Of a stretch of 64,000 nt of DNA, positions 17,907 to 27,924 are shown one piece after another. Below the pieces are notes generated by a model, which was given only the letters and a program-made list of their open reading frames with translations, did not search any database and was not told the origin of the DNA. This stretch comes from Rickettsiales bacterium UBA4311 (lineage in GTDB: Bacteria > Pseudomonadota > Alphaproteobacteria > Rickettsiales > Deianiraeaceae), in contig DGUL01000007.1 of NCBI GenBank assembly GCA_002394665.1, positions 62,001 to 126,000 of the forward strand. Direction: 5' to 3'. Made by a program: the position numbers and the translations under genes. The first letter of the stretch is position 1. Each line of letters opens with the position of its first letter.

Positions 17907-19610
17907 ATGGCAAATGCGGTTTTTGAAATTTTTACCGAAGAATTGCCAGCTACGTTACAGAAAACAATAGCGAGTGATTATTTAACTTTTTCAAAAAAAG
18001 CGTTGGGGGTCTTGCAAATCAATATAAACGACGACGACGTCGTGGTTGGTATTACGCCGAACAGAATGGTTTTAAAGCTTACAAATTGCGATATTGATAC
18101 AAAAAAATTGCAACAATTAGCGGAAGAAATTTTGAAGAATTTTTCAAAAAACTTTCCTAGAACAATGAACTATCCACAAATGACAATTAGATGGTTAAGG
18201 CCAATAAGATCTCTATTTTTATGCATAGATGACGAAGTTATTCAAGGAGAGTTTTTCGGACTTCAAACAAACGGCGGGACATATATTGATAAATTTGAAT
18301 TCAAAAAATGCAATTCCTTCGACGAATACTTCAAAATATTAAAAGAAAATGCCATTGAAATAAATTATAATAGAAGGCTTGAATTCGTAAAAAATGAAGT
18401 ATCCAAATATAAGTTAGATTACAAAAACAAATCCTTGCTTGAAGAACTCGCAGGAATGAGTGAATATTGCGTTGAACCAATGGTCGCGGTTCTAAATCAA
18501 AAATTTGAAAAATTACCTTTTGAACTTATTGAACTCGTTTTGCGAGAAAATCAAAGATACGTTGTCTATAAAGAAGGAAGCGAAATAAAATTTTTAATAT
18601 TTGGCGGAAAAATTACACAAAGCAAAAACTCAAAAGAGCAAGTTTTACAAGGACACCAAAAGGTTATTGAGGCACGGCTTGATGATGCGGTTTATTATTT
18701 TGAAAAAGACAAACAAGAGTTGACAAAATTTGGAGAAAATGAGTATAAAAATGAGCTTACAAAATCACTTCTTGCTCGCACTTTTGTTGATAATATCACA
18801 TTTGAAGAATATTTACAAAAACAAAAAGCGACAGCAAAAAACCTTCCGAAAAACGATATTGAAACTTTTGAAAAAGTAAAAGAACTTATTTTTAATACAA
18901 AAATTGATTTAGCAACGCACGTTGTGGCTGAATTTCCTGAATTACAAGGCATAATAGGAGGCTACTATTTTAATTATGAATTTAACCCTTACTTTTTAGA
19001 TAAAAACAAAATTCAAAGCGAGAAAAACGAGGTTTTGTATTACTATTTGACAGACAGAATTGCCTACATTTCAACAATGTATCAACAAGACAAGCAACCG
19101 ACGGGAAGTGGAGATAAATATAAAGTAAAAGCCAGAATGGATGACGTCGTTGCGATTTTTATAGAAAAAATGAATGATTTAAATTTGGCAGACTTGACTG
19201 ACGGAAACGACGAAATAAAAAAACTTTTCTTGAAAAGATTGCAAAAATATATTGAAGACACTTATAAAGATATCAAAAACATCAAACAATTTGCGGAAGT
19301 TGCTACAAAAATAATTGATAAAGCAGTGTTTTTTGACATAAAAACGGCAGTTTCTTATTTCAGTAATGAAAAGTTTTTGAAGATTTATAAGAGAATAAAT
19401 GGATATACAAAAAACATTAAACTCGAGGAAAACGATGATATTAGACAAAAAGTGGAAAAAGCTTTCAATGGCAATGATTTACTGGCAATGGAAAGCTTTT
19501 TAGATAATCAAAAAATCAAAGGCAATGCAGAAAACGAGAAAATGTTAAAGTATATTGAAGCAACTTTCTTCAACAAAAACCTCCCAGTTGAATTTTTGGA
19601 AATTGCTTAA
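17907..19610 (+). CDS. glyS: Glycyl-tRNA synthetase beta subunit, shortened
   Basis: The beta chain of the bacterial alpha2-beta2 glycyl-tRNA synthetase binds tRNA-Gly. The opening FEIFTEELPATLQKT and the later RWLRPIRSLFLCIDDEVIQGEF match the family. Typical GlyS is ~680-700 aa, but this is 567. About 80 residues that normally separate the N-terminal strand region from the RPxxW block seem to be missing after residue ~65, and the C-terminal anticodon-binding part is also short. The frame is intact, so I infer reduction rather than decay. glyQ is not in the window. A tRNA-Gly gene lies at 38048. Confidence 0.9.
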   Translation: MANAVFEIFTEELPATLQKTIASDYLTFSKKALGVLQININDDDVVVGITPNRMVLKLTNCDIDTKKLQQLAEEILKNFSKNFPRTMNYPQMTIRWLRPIRSLFLCIDDEVIQGEFFGLQTNGGTYIDKFEFKKCNSFDEYFKILKENAIEINYNRRLEFVKNEVSKYKLDYKNKSLLEELAGMSEYCVEPMVAVLNQKFEKLPFELIELVLRENQRYVVYKEGSEIKFLIFGGKITQSKNSKEQVLQGHQKVIEARLDDAVYYFEKDKQELTKFGENEYKNELTKSLLARTFVDNITFEEYLQKQKATAKNLPKNDIETFEKVKELIFNTKIDLATHVVAEFPELQGIIGGYYFNYEFNPYFLDKNKIQSEKNEVLYYYLTDRIAYISTMYQQDKQPTGSGDKYKVKARMDDVVAIFIEKMNDLNLADLTDGNDEIKKLFLKRLQKYIEDTYKDIKNIKQFAEVATKIIDKAVFFDIKTAVSYFSNEKFLKIYKRINGYTKNIKLEENDDIRQKVEKAFNGNDLLAMESFLDNQKIKGNAENEKMLKYIEATFFNKNLPVEFLEIA

Positions 19611-19656
19611 TAATTCAAACATTTAAGGCGTTGAATTTTTTTATCCGTAGCAGAAT

Positions 19657-21336
19657 TCAAACCCTCTTCGGAGCAATAAATAGAACATCTTCGGTGTTTA
19701 ATTTTGTTTGTCTAACGGCTCGCCCACAGCTATCAATAAAAGCAGAAATTCCGTTATTTGAAACTCTAATAACAGGCAAACCAGTTGCCACAGCAAGATA
19801 CCTTGTCATTAAAAAATGTTGATACCCAGCAACAGACCACTTCATCCAAGCGTCATTAACGACATTAACAATTAGTTCACCACGTTCTTTTAAGCTTTTT
19901 GTTTTTTCGCCAAAACCTTTATCATTTTCTTCCTTTGAAATTGTTGCAAACCTTTCCTTTAACAACCTTCTATTTTTACTTATGTTTGTCTTCACATAAT
20001 CAGGAAAAATACTTTCATAACAAATGATTGGATAAATTATTGGCAAATCGCGATAAAATATAAAATAATCATTCTCGCCATCTATTGAAAAATCAACCAT
20101 TCCGTTGGTCAATGTACGTGTTAAAAATGGCATAAACTGCCTCACTGGAATATACTCTCCAAATGGCACAAGTTTTTGTTTTTTATAAAGCGAGACAATA
20201 TGCCCATCATTATTTACTGAATAAATAACATTGTAGATTGCCAACCCTTCTGAATAAATTCCACCAGCGAGCAAAAGAGATTTATCGTTGCCGACGACTC
20301 TACCGAGTGCTTTTGATGCATTACTGCCGCTTTCCATATAAAAACTTATAGCATTTTCTGGAAGAATTTTAATCATATCCCTATTGCTCCGTGCTGTCCA
20401 AGAAATCAATTCTATATTTTTATTCAAAATCTCTACAGCATCACTGGAAGCATCCATTTTTGCAGGAATATTTGGTTGCGAACCGATTATTGTTTGAGAA
20501 AAATTTTCTGATTTTGAAAACAACAAAACAGCACCTCCTATCAAACAATTAACAAGCCAAAAACCAGCAATCAATAAGCATAACAATTGATTTTTTTCAT
20601 TTTTTTCTCCAAAAAAGAAAAAATAAACACTCAAAACCAAAGCCAAAAACAAAATTGAATATAAATCAATTCCAATAAGCCGTACAATTTGAAAAGCAAA
20701 AGAATATTTTACAAAATGACCAAAAAGCATCCAAGGAAAACCGCCAAAAATCAAATGCCCACGGACGTACTCACCACAAAACCAACATATAAGAAAAACT
20801 ACAAATAAACTCAAATCATAATTAAAACCATCTCCACCTTTTCTTCCTTTTAACCATAAAAATCCGATGCAAAAAAATGGAACAAAAAATAAAGACATCA
20901 AAAATGGTAGTCCCAAAATTGCAAATGGAGTTAACCAAAACAAACTGCCAAAATCTGTCGTTAAAGGAATAACGAACCACCAAAAAATACTTACAAAATA
21001 GCCGAACAAAAAAAAGAAAATAGTTAATAATTGCTTTTTTATACCACTATTTTTTTGTTTATTTAAAATAAACATCAGCGAGCCAAAAGTTAAAGGTAAA
21101 ACTAAAATAATGCTAAATGGAGGAGAAGCGAAAAAATTAAATAAACCAATCAAAAAGGTATAAAAATAATGCTTTTTTTTTGATGAAAGCGAATTTTTGA
21201 TTAAATTCCTCCATTTTCTTCTACAAAAAGCCAAACACAAAAGAATATTTTTAATAAAAACTTTTGATAAATTACGACTAAAAACCTGCCTCCGAATGAG
21301 TTTTAAATTGAAGAAATTAGAAGCACCAATAGACAT
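19657..21336 (-). CDS. lnt: Apolipoprotein N-acyltransferase
   Basis: Lnt adds the third acyl chain to lipoproteins at the inner membrane. About six to eight N-terminal membrane spans are followed by a nitrilase-like domain with the recognisable catalytic surroundings: ISFYMESG (Glu), YKKQKLVPFGEYIP (Lys) and IICYESIFPDY (Cys). Between the Cys motif and LIVNVVNDAWM there is an extra charged segment of ~35 residues (NRRLLKERFATISKEENDK) not usual in the family. Length 559 is longer than the ~510 norm. It closes the minus-strand cluster that includes lipB and ftsB. Confidence 0.92.
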   Translation of the reverse strand: MSIGASNFFNLKLIRRQVFSRNLSKVFIKNILLCLAFCRRKWRNLIKNSLSSKKKHYFYTFLIGLFNFFASPPFSIILVLPLTFGSLMFILNKQKNSGIKKQLLTIFFFLFGYFVSIFWWFVIPLTTDFGSLFWLTPFAILGLPFLMSLFFVPFFCIGFLWLKGRKGGDGFNYDLSLFVVFLICWFCGEYVRGHLIFGGFPWMLFGHFVKYSFAFQIVRLIGIDLYSILFLALVLSVYFFFFGEKNEKNQLLCLLIAGFWLVNCLIGGAVLLFSKSENFSQTIIGSQPNIPAKMDASSDAVEILNKNIELISWTARSNRDMIKILPENAISFYMESGSNASKALGRVVGNDKSLLLAGGIYSEGLAIYNVIYSVNNDGHIVSLYKKQKLVPFGEYIPVRQFMPFLTRTLTNGMVDFSIDGENDYFIFYRDLPIIYPIICYESIFPDYVKTNISKNRRLLKERFATISKEENDKGFGEKTKSLKERGELIVNVVNDAWMKWSVAGYQHFLMTRYLAVATGLPVIRVSNNGISAFIDSCGRAVRQTKLNTEDVLFIAPKRV

Positions 21337-21377
21337 TTATAGAAAATCAAAAAATTATACAATAAAAGTCAAACCAA

Positions 21378-22076
21378 TTACTCATTTAAAGCATTAAAAA
21401 GAGCGTTTCCTAATCGTTTTTTAAAGTTTTCAATGTTTAATTTTTTTAAAGCTAAATCATTTTGGTAAACTTCTTTTATCATTTTCTCAATAGAAGAAAT
21501 TTTTACATCTCCAAGCCCACAAGGATTTATAAAATCAAAATAAGATAAATCGTTGTTATAATTTATACTTATTCCGTGAATTACAAACCCGTTTTTTACT
21601 CTCAAACCAATAAAACCAAACTTTGCAATTTCTCCGTTTTTTAAATTTTGACACCAAAAGCCTCTTTTGTCTTGCCGTGCAAAAATACTTATGCTACTTT
21701 TATAATCATTGCTAACGCTAAACTTAATTATCTCCTCCTTGACACAATCCACGACGACATTTTCAACATTTTTCATAAAATCGCCAATTGTTTTATTGTG
21801 TCTTTTTAAATCATAAACAAAATACACAACAACCTGCCCTTTTCCATGCCAAGTCCAGAGCCCACCTCTGTCGCTATAAACAACTGATACATTGCAAATT
21901 TTTTCTTTCAATGCTTCGCCGACATTCAAAACACTTTTGCCGGCCGTATAAACATCCTTGTGCTCTAAAATATAAATTTTTTCTTGCACCTCAAGCCTAT
22001 TTTTATTTTCTACACAATCAAAAAAATTGGATATATCCTTATAGTTAACTCTCTCATTTATAAAATTGAGATGCAT
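21378..22076 (-). CDS. lipB: Octanoyltransferase LipB
   Basis: LipB moves octanoyl from acyl carrier protein to lipoyl domains, as needed for the pyruvate dehydrogenase encoded at 15618. The family motif RGGLWTWHGKGQVVVY (canonical RGGxxTxHGPGQ), the catalytic Lys in EIAKFGFIGLRV and the catalytic Cys in FINPCGL are all present. Length 232 is normal. Four bases separate it from ftsB upstream. Confidence 0.93.
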   Translation of the reverse strand: MHLNFINERVNYKDISNFFDCVENKNRLEVQEKIYILEHKDVYTAGKSVLNVGEALKEKICNVSVVYSDRGGLWTWHGKGQVVVYFVYDLKRHNKTIGDFMKNVENVVVDCVKEEIIKFSVSNDYKSSISIFARQDKRGFWCQNLKNGEIAKFGFIGLRVKNGFVIHGISINYNNDLSYFDFINPCGLGDVKISSIEKMIKEVYQNDLALKKLNIENFKKRLGNALFNALNE

Positions 22077-22080
22077 AAAA

Positions 22081-22350
22081 TTATTGGTCTGTCAAAATAA
22101 ACTCATCCGCTTGCGAAAGTCCAAGTTTTTCTCTTGCAAAGTCGTCCAAAAACTCCAAATCAATGTCCTTTCTCATAATTATTTTTTCCAAAAAATGCCT
22201 TTCTGCAATAACTTCGTTCATTTCAGCTCTGCTTTTTTCTATATTCTTTTTTAATTCAAAATATGTATGCAACGTTAGCTCACCTGTAAATAAGTGAATT
22301 ATAAAATAAGCATTCAGCAAAACAATAAATAATAAAAATTTTAAAAACAT
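22081..22350 (-). CDS. ftsB: FtsB/DivIC-type septum formation protein
   Basis: This small bitopic protein has an N-terminal membrane span (about 3-21) and a coiled coil (about 30-65), followed by the C-terminal DDFAREKLGLSQADEFIL block typical of FtsB (family REKLGMxxPGE). FtsB bridges FtsL and FtsQ in the divisome. Genetic context in a string of envelope genes supports it. Confidence 0.85.
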   Translation of the reverse strand: MFLKFLLFIVLLNAYFIIHLFTGELTLHTYFELKKNIEKSRAEMNEVIAERHFLEKIIMRKDIDLEFLDDFAREKLGLSQADEFILTDQ

Positions 22351-22362
22351 AAGCCAAAGCTA

Positions 22363-24036
22363 TCATTCAATTTTACTACCTTTTACTATAATTTGTTTAG
22401 TTGTCGGCTTGTAAATATGAAATATTGCCATTGTTTTCTTTCTCTTTCTTAAAGAGGACAAAATTTTTTGATAATCTTCTATTGATTTAACCTGCTTATC
22501 ATCTACTCCCATAATTACGTCGCCAATCGCTAACGTTAACATAGGATCGTTATAACTTTTTATTTCAGTCACGATTATACCTTCAACTTCTTTTGGAAAA
22601 TTAAAATTATCGTGTCTCAAAGATGTGAGAAGACGATAAGAAATATTTTTATCACTCCATTCTTGAATACCAATTTCACCTTTTTCAAGCTTCTCAATTT
22701 CTTTTACAGCAACGGCCTTTATTTGAAACCTCATCATTTTGCCATATCTGTTAATTTCCAACGTATTCAAAGAGCCGTCAAAAACTTTACTATTTATCTG
22801 TTTCATAGTTATCTTATCTTTCAGCTCTACGCCATCAACTTTTGTAATTACATCTCCTCGTTTAATTCCTGCTTTTTCCGCTGGGCCAAACTTTACAACG
22901 CGGTCTATAAGCATACCGCTATTTTTTTCCATTCCAATAGCCTTTAAATCAAACGGTTCAAGCTCCCTTACGCCTAAGCCCCAAAGACCTTTTTGAACGA
23001 TTTTTCCCTTCATCAATTTTGGTAAAAATTCCTTTAAAGTGTTTGATGCAACAATAAAATTCATACCTTGCAAAGAAACATAACCGGCACTTGCAACACC
23101 AACAACCTCGCCGTTCATGTTGAACGCAGGGCCACCGGAATTTCCCGGATTTACAGCGGCATCAATTTGTATTAACTCTCCGGAAGTTCCCCAAACACGT
23201 AGCTTATCATCTTCTTGACCATAAACACTATCCCTTGCTTTTCCGCTCACTATTCCAGAAGATGCCGACCACTTATAACCAAGAGGCCCTCCTATTATGA
23301 GAACATTATCACCAATGCTTAAACTATCTGAATTTCCGATTTTAACAGCACTAAATTTTTCTCCTTTCTTAGGCTCAATTTTAATAACTGCCAAATCTGC
23401 ACCTTCAAAATATCCTACAACTTTACCTTTATATGTTCTTCCGTCTTTTGTTTCAACCTCAATATCTTGAACGTCATCAATGCAGTGATGATTTGTCGTG
23501 ATATAACCATCAGTACTAACGAAAAAACCGCTACAACTGCCAAAAACTTTAACTTTTTTATTTGGAAAAACCTCTCCACCCAACGCATTCAATAAAGAAT
23601 ATCTTTCATTTATATCTGTATCTTTTAAAGATATCAATTTAATATGAACGACAGATTTTGCCAATCTGTCAACAAGTTTACTATATTCTTCGTTTGATTT
23701 AACAAAATTATCTTTTCCACTTTGGTTTGTTGTGAATTGTTCGCTATGGTCATCGCCTTTTTGAAGCTCTCCCGCTTCTTGAGCTTTATCACTGGCAGCG
23801 CATTTTTTTTCTATATCGTCTATTATTTTATTTATATTTTTCTCCTCTTTGCACTCTTTGCATTCAAATTTTTCAATCGTTTTTAAAGGCACTTTTGAAA
23901 AACTAAACTTCTTCAAAATTGCTTCACGAAACTCAAAAATACAAAATAAACCAACAGCTCCAAATATACCAATTAATATACAGCAGACATATCTAATAAT
24001 TCTTGTCCTTCTGTCGCTATATTCAAAATTCATCAT
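22363..24036 (-). CDS. Membrane-anchored HtrA/Deg-type serine protease
   Basis: A single N-terminal membrane span (about 12-33) anchors the protein, followed by a ~90-residue charged linker. The trypsin-like domain has the catalytic His in YITTNHHCIDD, Asp in GADLAVIKI and Ser in NPGNSGGPAF. Two PDZ domains follow (around AGIKRGDVITKVDGVEL and LAIGDVIMGVDDKQV). HtrA proteases degrade or refold damaged envelope proteins. The anchor and Cys-rich ECKECK linker make it DegS-like in topology although it has two PDZ domains. It overlaps the end of dnaG by 14 bases. Confidence 0.92.
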   Translation of the reverse strand: MMNFEYSDRRTRIIRYVCCILIGIFGAVGLFCIFEFREAILKKFSFSKVPLKTIEKFECKECKEEKNINKIIDDIEKKCAASDKAQEAGELQKGDDHSEQFTTNQSGKDNFVKSNEEYSKLVDRLAKSVVHIKLISLKDTDINERYSLLNALGGEVFPNKKVKVFGSCSGFFVSTDGYITTNHHCIDDVQDIEVETKDGRTYKGKVVGYFEGADLAVIKIEPKKGEKFSAVKIGNSDSLSIGDNVLIIGGPLGYKWSASSGIVSGKARDSVYGQEDDKLRVWGTSGELIQIDAAVNPGNSGGPAFNMNGEVVGVASAGYVSLQGMNFIVASNTLKEFLPKLMKGKIVQKGLWGLGVRELEPFDLKAIGMEKNSGMLIDRVVKFGPAEKAGIKRGDVITKVDGVELKDKITMKQINSKVFDGSLNTLEINRYGKMMRFQIKAVAVKEIEKLEKGEIGIQEWSDKNISYRLLTSLRHDNFNFPKEVEGIIVTEIKSYNDPMLTLAIGDVIMGVDDKQVKSIEDYQKILSSLRKRKKTMAIFHIYKPTTKQIIVKGSKIE

Positions 24037-25747
24037 ATCCCTTGAAAGATTTCAAAATAACTTCTTTTTTTTTATCAAGCAACTTTTGAATTTCGCTTGT
24101 CTTGATGGATTGCGGTAAATTTGAAACTTCAACTTTTTTTATCTCCAATGCGAACAAAAAATCATCAATACGATTTTGGTTATACAATCCATTATTGTTG
24201 ACTGAAAAACGGCCTATAAAACTCCTTCTAATACCTTCATTTTCCTGCTGTAATTTATAAAACAAATTTTGATTTTTCTTTGATAATTTTGTCAAAATAT
24301 TCTCAATAAAATACTCATCTTTTTTCAAAAAATCATCTGTAAGTAATACTGATAAAATCTGCTTTTCTAAAAAATCTAAACTATCATTTTTTGATGGTGA
24401 AACTTCATTTACTTTTTTAAAACCAACTTTACTTTTTTTAAAAACACCATTACTATTAAAACCTTTTTTATCAAAAAAAAATTTTTTCTTAAAATGTTCT
24501 TTAAATACTCTCCTTAAATTTTCGTCGTTTATCAATGCAACTAAATCAAAAATTTCCTTTTGGAAAATCCCTTTTTGGTTCGGGTCTTCAAGATCGTAAT
24601 TACTACTTTTCATTTTAAAAATAAAATCTTGAATTTTGTCCGCTTGTTGCAGTCTTTCTTGCAAACTATCACGAGAAAATTTTTTTAAAAACTCATCAAC
24701 ATCTTTTGCACCATCTAAGTAGCAAAATCTTGGAATAATGCCAACTTTTAACATCGGAAAAACCATTTCACAAGCACGAACTAAAGCTTTTTTGCCTGCC
24801 TCATCGCTATCAAATAAAAAAATTGGCTCCTTGCAGTAATTAAATATTTTCATTAAATGCTCTATTGTTATGCTTGTCCCAAGAGGTGCGACGGCAGTTT
24901 TAAAACCATATTGCCACAATGAAATTGCATCCATATAGCCCTCAACAACAATAAGATTATTTTCTGCATTCAAATGCTTTTTTGCCTTATTAAGATTGAA
25001 CAAAATGTTTTTTTTTTTAAAAAAAATATTCTCACTGGAATTAAGATACTTTGCTCCATTGTCTCCATTTTTATAAACCCTTCCACCAAAAGCAACAACT
25101 CGCCCCCTTTCATTACGAATTGGAATTATAATTCTGTCTCTAAAAAATAAATATTTATTACTCTTATCTGTTTCACTAACTTTTATAATTCCGCAATTTA
25201 AAAGATCTTCTTCTACGATATCGTCCTTACTACAAAATTCAATTAAAGCTTGCTTATCGTTATTTGCCAATCCAAAATTAAATTCTTTTAAAGTTTCCTC
25301 GCTTAAATTTCTTATACTAATCAAGTAATTCAGTGCTTCATTGTTATTATTCAGGCAATTTGAATAGTATTCAACTACTGCATCCATTGTTTTTATGAAT
25401 TTTTGTCTAAAATCTTCCGCTTTTTCGTCTTCTGTTTTAATTATGTATTTACTCCTGTCTATTGCAAAAAACTCGCAAAGTTCGTCAACTGCTTGTTTAA
25501 AATCACAACTTTTTACCTTTTGAATAAATGTAAAAACATTTCCGCCCTCTCCGCATCCAAAGCAGTGCCATAAACCCTTTACATCATCCAAATGAAAAGA
25601 CGGAGTTTTTTCGTGATGGAAAGGACAACAGCATTTTTTTCTTCCAGCACCTTCGTTGTGAAGCCTGCAAAACCGCCCTATCGTCTCTGATAGTTTATGA
25701 GAAAGAATTTCGTCATTTATTGCATCGTAATTATACCTAATTGCCAT
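24023..25747 (-). CDS. dnaG: DNA primase
   Basis: DnaG makes RNA primers for replication. The N-terminal zinc-binding domain shows CCPFHHEKTPSFHL and WHCFGCGEGGNVF (about residues 40-75). The RNA-polymerase/TOPRIM core contains VVEGYMDAISL and PIFLFDSDEAGKKAL. The C-terminal helicase-binding region is short and Lys-rich, with total length 574. The stop overlaps the htrA start and ligA lies 11 bases upstream, so the genes are probably co-transcribed. Confidence 0.95.
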   Translation of the reverse strand: MAIRYNYDAINDEILSHKLSETIGRFCRLHNEGAGRKKCCCPFHHEKTPSFHLDDVKGLWHCFGCGEGGNVFTFIQKVKSCDFKQAVDELCEFFAIDRSKYIIKTEDEKAEDFRQKFIKTMDAVVEYYSNCLNNNNEALNYLISIRNLSEETLKEFNFGLANNDKQALIEFCSKDDIVEEDLLNCGIIKVSETDKSNKYLFFRDRIIIPIRNERGRVVAFGGRVYKNGDNGAKYLNSSENIFFKKKNILFNLNKAKKHLNAENNLIVVEGYMDAISLWQYGFKTAVAPLGTSITIEHLMKIFNYCKEPIFLFDSDEAGKKALVRACEMVFPMLKVGIIPRFCYLDGAKDVDEFLKKFSRDSLQERLQQADKIQDFIFKMKSSNYDLEDPNQKGIFQKEIFDLVALINDENLRRVFKEHFKKKFFFDKKGFNSNGVFKKSKVGFKKVNEVSPSKNDSLDFLEKQILSVLLTDDFLKKDEYFIENILTKLSKKNQNLFYKLQQENEGIRRSFIGRFSVNNNGLYNQNRIDDFLFALEIKKVEVSNLPQSIKTSEIQKLLDKKKEVILKSFKGYDEF

Positions 25748-25758
25748 AATTTCTTTTA

Positions 25759-27924
25759 CTAACTTTCTTTCTCATTGTCTTTATCAATCATTTTTAACCA
25801 CTCTTCTTCTGTTAATAATTCAATTCCAAAATCGCTTGCTCTTTTTAATTTTGAACCAGCATTTTCACCATAAACAAGAAAATCTGTATTTCCAGATATT
25901 TCCGTCAAAACTTTAAAACCACACTCTTCTGCCTTTATTTTTGCTTGCGGTCTTGTCATACTTTGCAATGTTCCAGTAAAAACTAAACTTTTACCCGTAA
26001 ATTTTCCACTTTTTACAACAAACTCTTTTATATGACAGATCGAAGCGAGATATTTCACAACAGCAAGATTGTTTGAATTATTAAAATATTCAACTAAATT
26101 CTCGATTAACACCTCACCAAGCCCATTGATATTTTTTACTTTTTCGAAACTCTCTGCATCATTCAATAAATTCTCAATATTTCCATAATTACTTGCCAAT
26201 ATTTTTGCCACATTTTCACCGACGTCCGCAATGCCGAGAGCATAAAGAAATTTATTAAACGTTATATTTTTACTCGCTTCTATTGAATTCAAAAGATTAT
26301 CAATAGACTTATCACCAAAGCCGTCAAGATTTACCAACTTATCACGAAAATCTTTTAAATTAAAAACATCCTCAATTTTTTTCAAAAAACCAAGATCGTA
26401 AAAACATATGATATTTTGCTTTCCAAGTCCAGCAACATCAAACCCCTCCCGCGAAGAAAAATGTTTTATTTTATCAACTATTTTATCCTTACAATCAACT
26501 TCATTAGGACACTTTATTGCAACATATCTCTCATCACGAACAAGAACAGAGCCACAACAAGGACAAACAGAAGGTGCGACGATTTCGGTTGAAATTTCTG
26601 CTTTCGTAGAAATTTCAACAATCTTTGGAATAACGTCGCCCGAACGCTTCACTACGACGTCGTCGCCTATTGCAATACCGAGCCGTTTTATTTCTTCATA
26701 ATTATGCAAAGTTGCTCGCTTAACAATAACACCACCTATATTTACAGGCATCAACTCCGCTACCGGTGTAATAACTCCGGTTCTGCCAACTTGATTTTTT
26801 ATACCAATAATTTTTGTAATAGCAGTAATTCCGGAAAACTTATAAGCTATTGCCCACCGCGGGTCGGTTGCGGTAAAACCAAGACTTTTTTGAATATCAA
26901 AATCGTTTATTTTTACAACAACGCCATCAATATCGCATTCAAGGCCATATCTTATTTTTTCAATTTTCTTATAAAACTCCTTAATTTCACTGGTGTTTTT
27001 CGCTAAGCACCAATGTTGATTTACGACAAAGCCAAGTTTTTGCAATAAAATCAAACTTTCAGATTGAGATTTTACAATTTCCTCGCCATAATCCATTATA
27101 AAATAAGCATAATAACCAAGCTCTCGTTCTTTCACAATTTCAGGATTTAATTGTCTCAATGTTCCACTTGCAGCATTGCGAGGATTGGAAAATTTATCTT
27201 TTTCTTCAAGGCTTTCGTTTAATTTCAAAAACGAACTTTTAGGCATATAAACCTCGCCACGGACTTCAAAAATTTCTGCATCTTTTGGCTGTTTTTCATA
27301 GCCATCAACATATGGCAAAACTCGTGGAAAATTAGCAATCTGCAATACATTTTCGCTTACATCCTCACCGATTATTCCATTTCCACGAGTAGCTACATAT
27401 TTCAATTTACCATAACTATAAACAGCACTGAAAGAAAGCCCGTCAATCTTCAATTCACAGATCGCCGACGGGAAGCTTTCTATTTTTAAAAACCTGTTTG
27501 TTTTTTTAATGAATTCATCAAATTCCTCTTCCGTCAATGCATTGGCAAGCGACATCATTTTTTGCTTATGTTGAATTTTTTTAAATCTATTGTTTGGTTT
27601 ATATCCAATACTTTCCTCAATTTTCGGCTCCTCTTCGATATTAAAAAGCCCTTTTGCAATTTGATTGCCTTGCCTATTTTTAACATTTTGCTCATTGTAT
27701 CCGCCTTGTTTATTTTGTTGACTTATTTCTCTTTCACGTTCCTCCAAAAGCTTACGATTTTCATCCTTTAATCTTACTAGTTCTTTTTTCAAAACATCGT
27801 ACTCGTAATCGCTAATCAACGACCTATTTTCATCATAATAAGCACGATTACAATCGTTCAATTTTCTTTCAAGCTTCGCGATTTTATCAACAATTTTTTG
27901 TTTATCCCTGCTGTCCTCTTGCAC
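25759..27924 (-). CDS. ligA: NAD-dependent DNA ligase
   Basis: LigA seals nicks in DNA with NAD. The adenylation motif CELKIDGLSFS supplies the nucleophilic Lys, followed by SNPRNAASGTLRQL, the Cys4 zinc finger (CPCCGSVL... IKCPNEVDC), helix-hairpin-helix repeats and a C-terminal BRCT domain (GKSLVFTGTLQSMTR). It is 721 residues against 671 in E. coli; much of the excess is a Gln/Asn-rich insertion at about residues 63-90 (QQNKQGGYNEQNVKNRQGNQ) in the N-terminal Ia domain. The start overlaps the mltG end by 23 bases. Confidence 0.96.
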   Translation of the reverse strand: MQEDSRDKQKIVDKIAKLERKLNDCNRAYYDENRSLISDYEYDVLKKELVRLKDENRKLLEEREREISQQNKQGGYNEQNVKNRQGNQIAKGLFNIEEEPKIEESIGYKPNNRFKKIQHKQKMMSLANALTEEEFDEFIKKTNRFLKIESFPSAICELKIDGLSFSAVYSYGKLKYVATRGNGIIGEDVSENVLQIANFPRVLPYVDGYEKQPKDAEIFEVRGEVYMPKSSFLKLNESLEEKDKFSNPRNAASGTLRQLNPEIVKERELGYYAYFIMDYGEEIVKSQSESLILLQKLGFVVNQHWCLAKNTSEIKEFYKKIEKIRYGLECDIDGVVVKINDFDIQKSLGFTATDPRWAIAYKFSGITAITKIIGIKNQVGRTGVITPVAELMPVNIGGVIVKRATLHNYEEIKRLGIAIGDDVVVKRSGDVIPKIVEISTKAEISTEIVAPSVCPCCGSVLVRDERYVAIKCPNEVDCKDKIVDKIKHFSSREGFDVAGLGKQNIICFYDLGFLKKIEDVFNLKDFRDKLVNLDGFGDKSIDNLLNSIEASKNITFNKFLYALGIADVGENVAKILASNYGNIENLLNDAESFEKVKNINGLGEVLIENLVEYFNNSNNLAVVKYLASICHIKEFVVKSGKFTGKSLVFTGTLQSMTRPQAKIKAEECGFKVLTEISGNTDFLVYGENAGSKLKRASDFGIELLTEEEWLKMIDKDNEKES

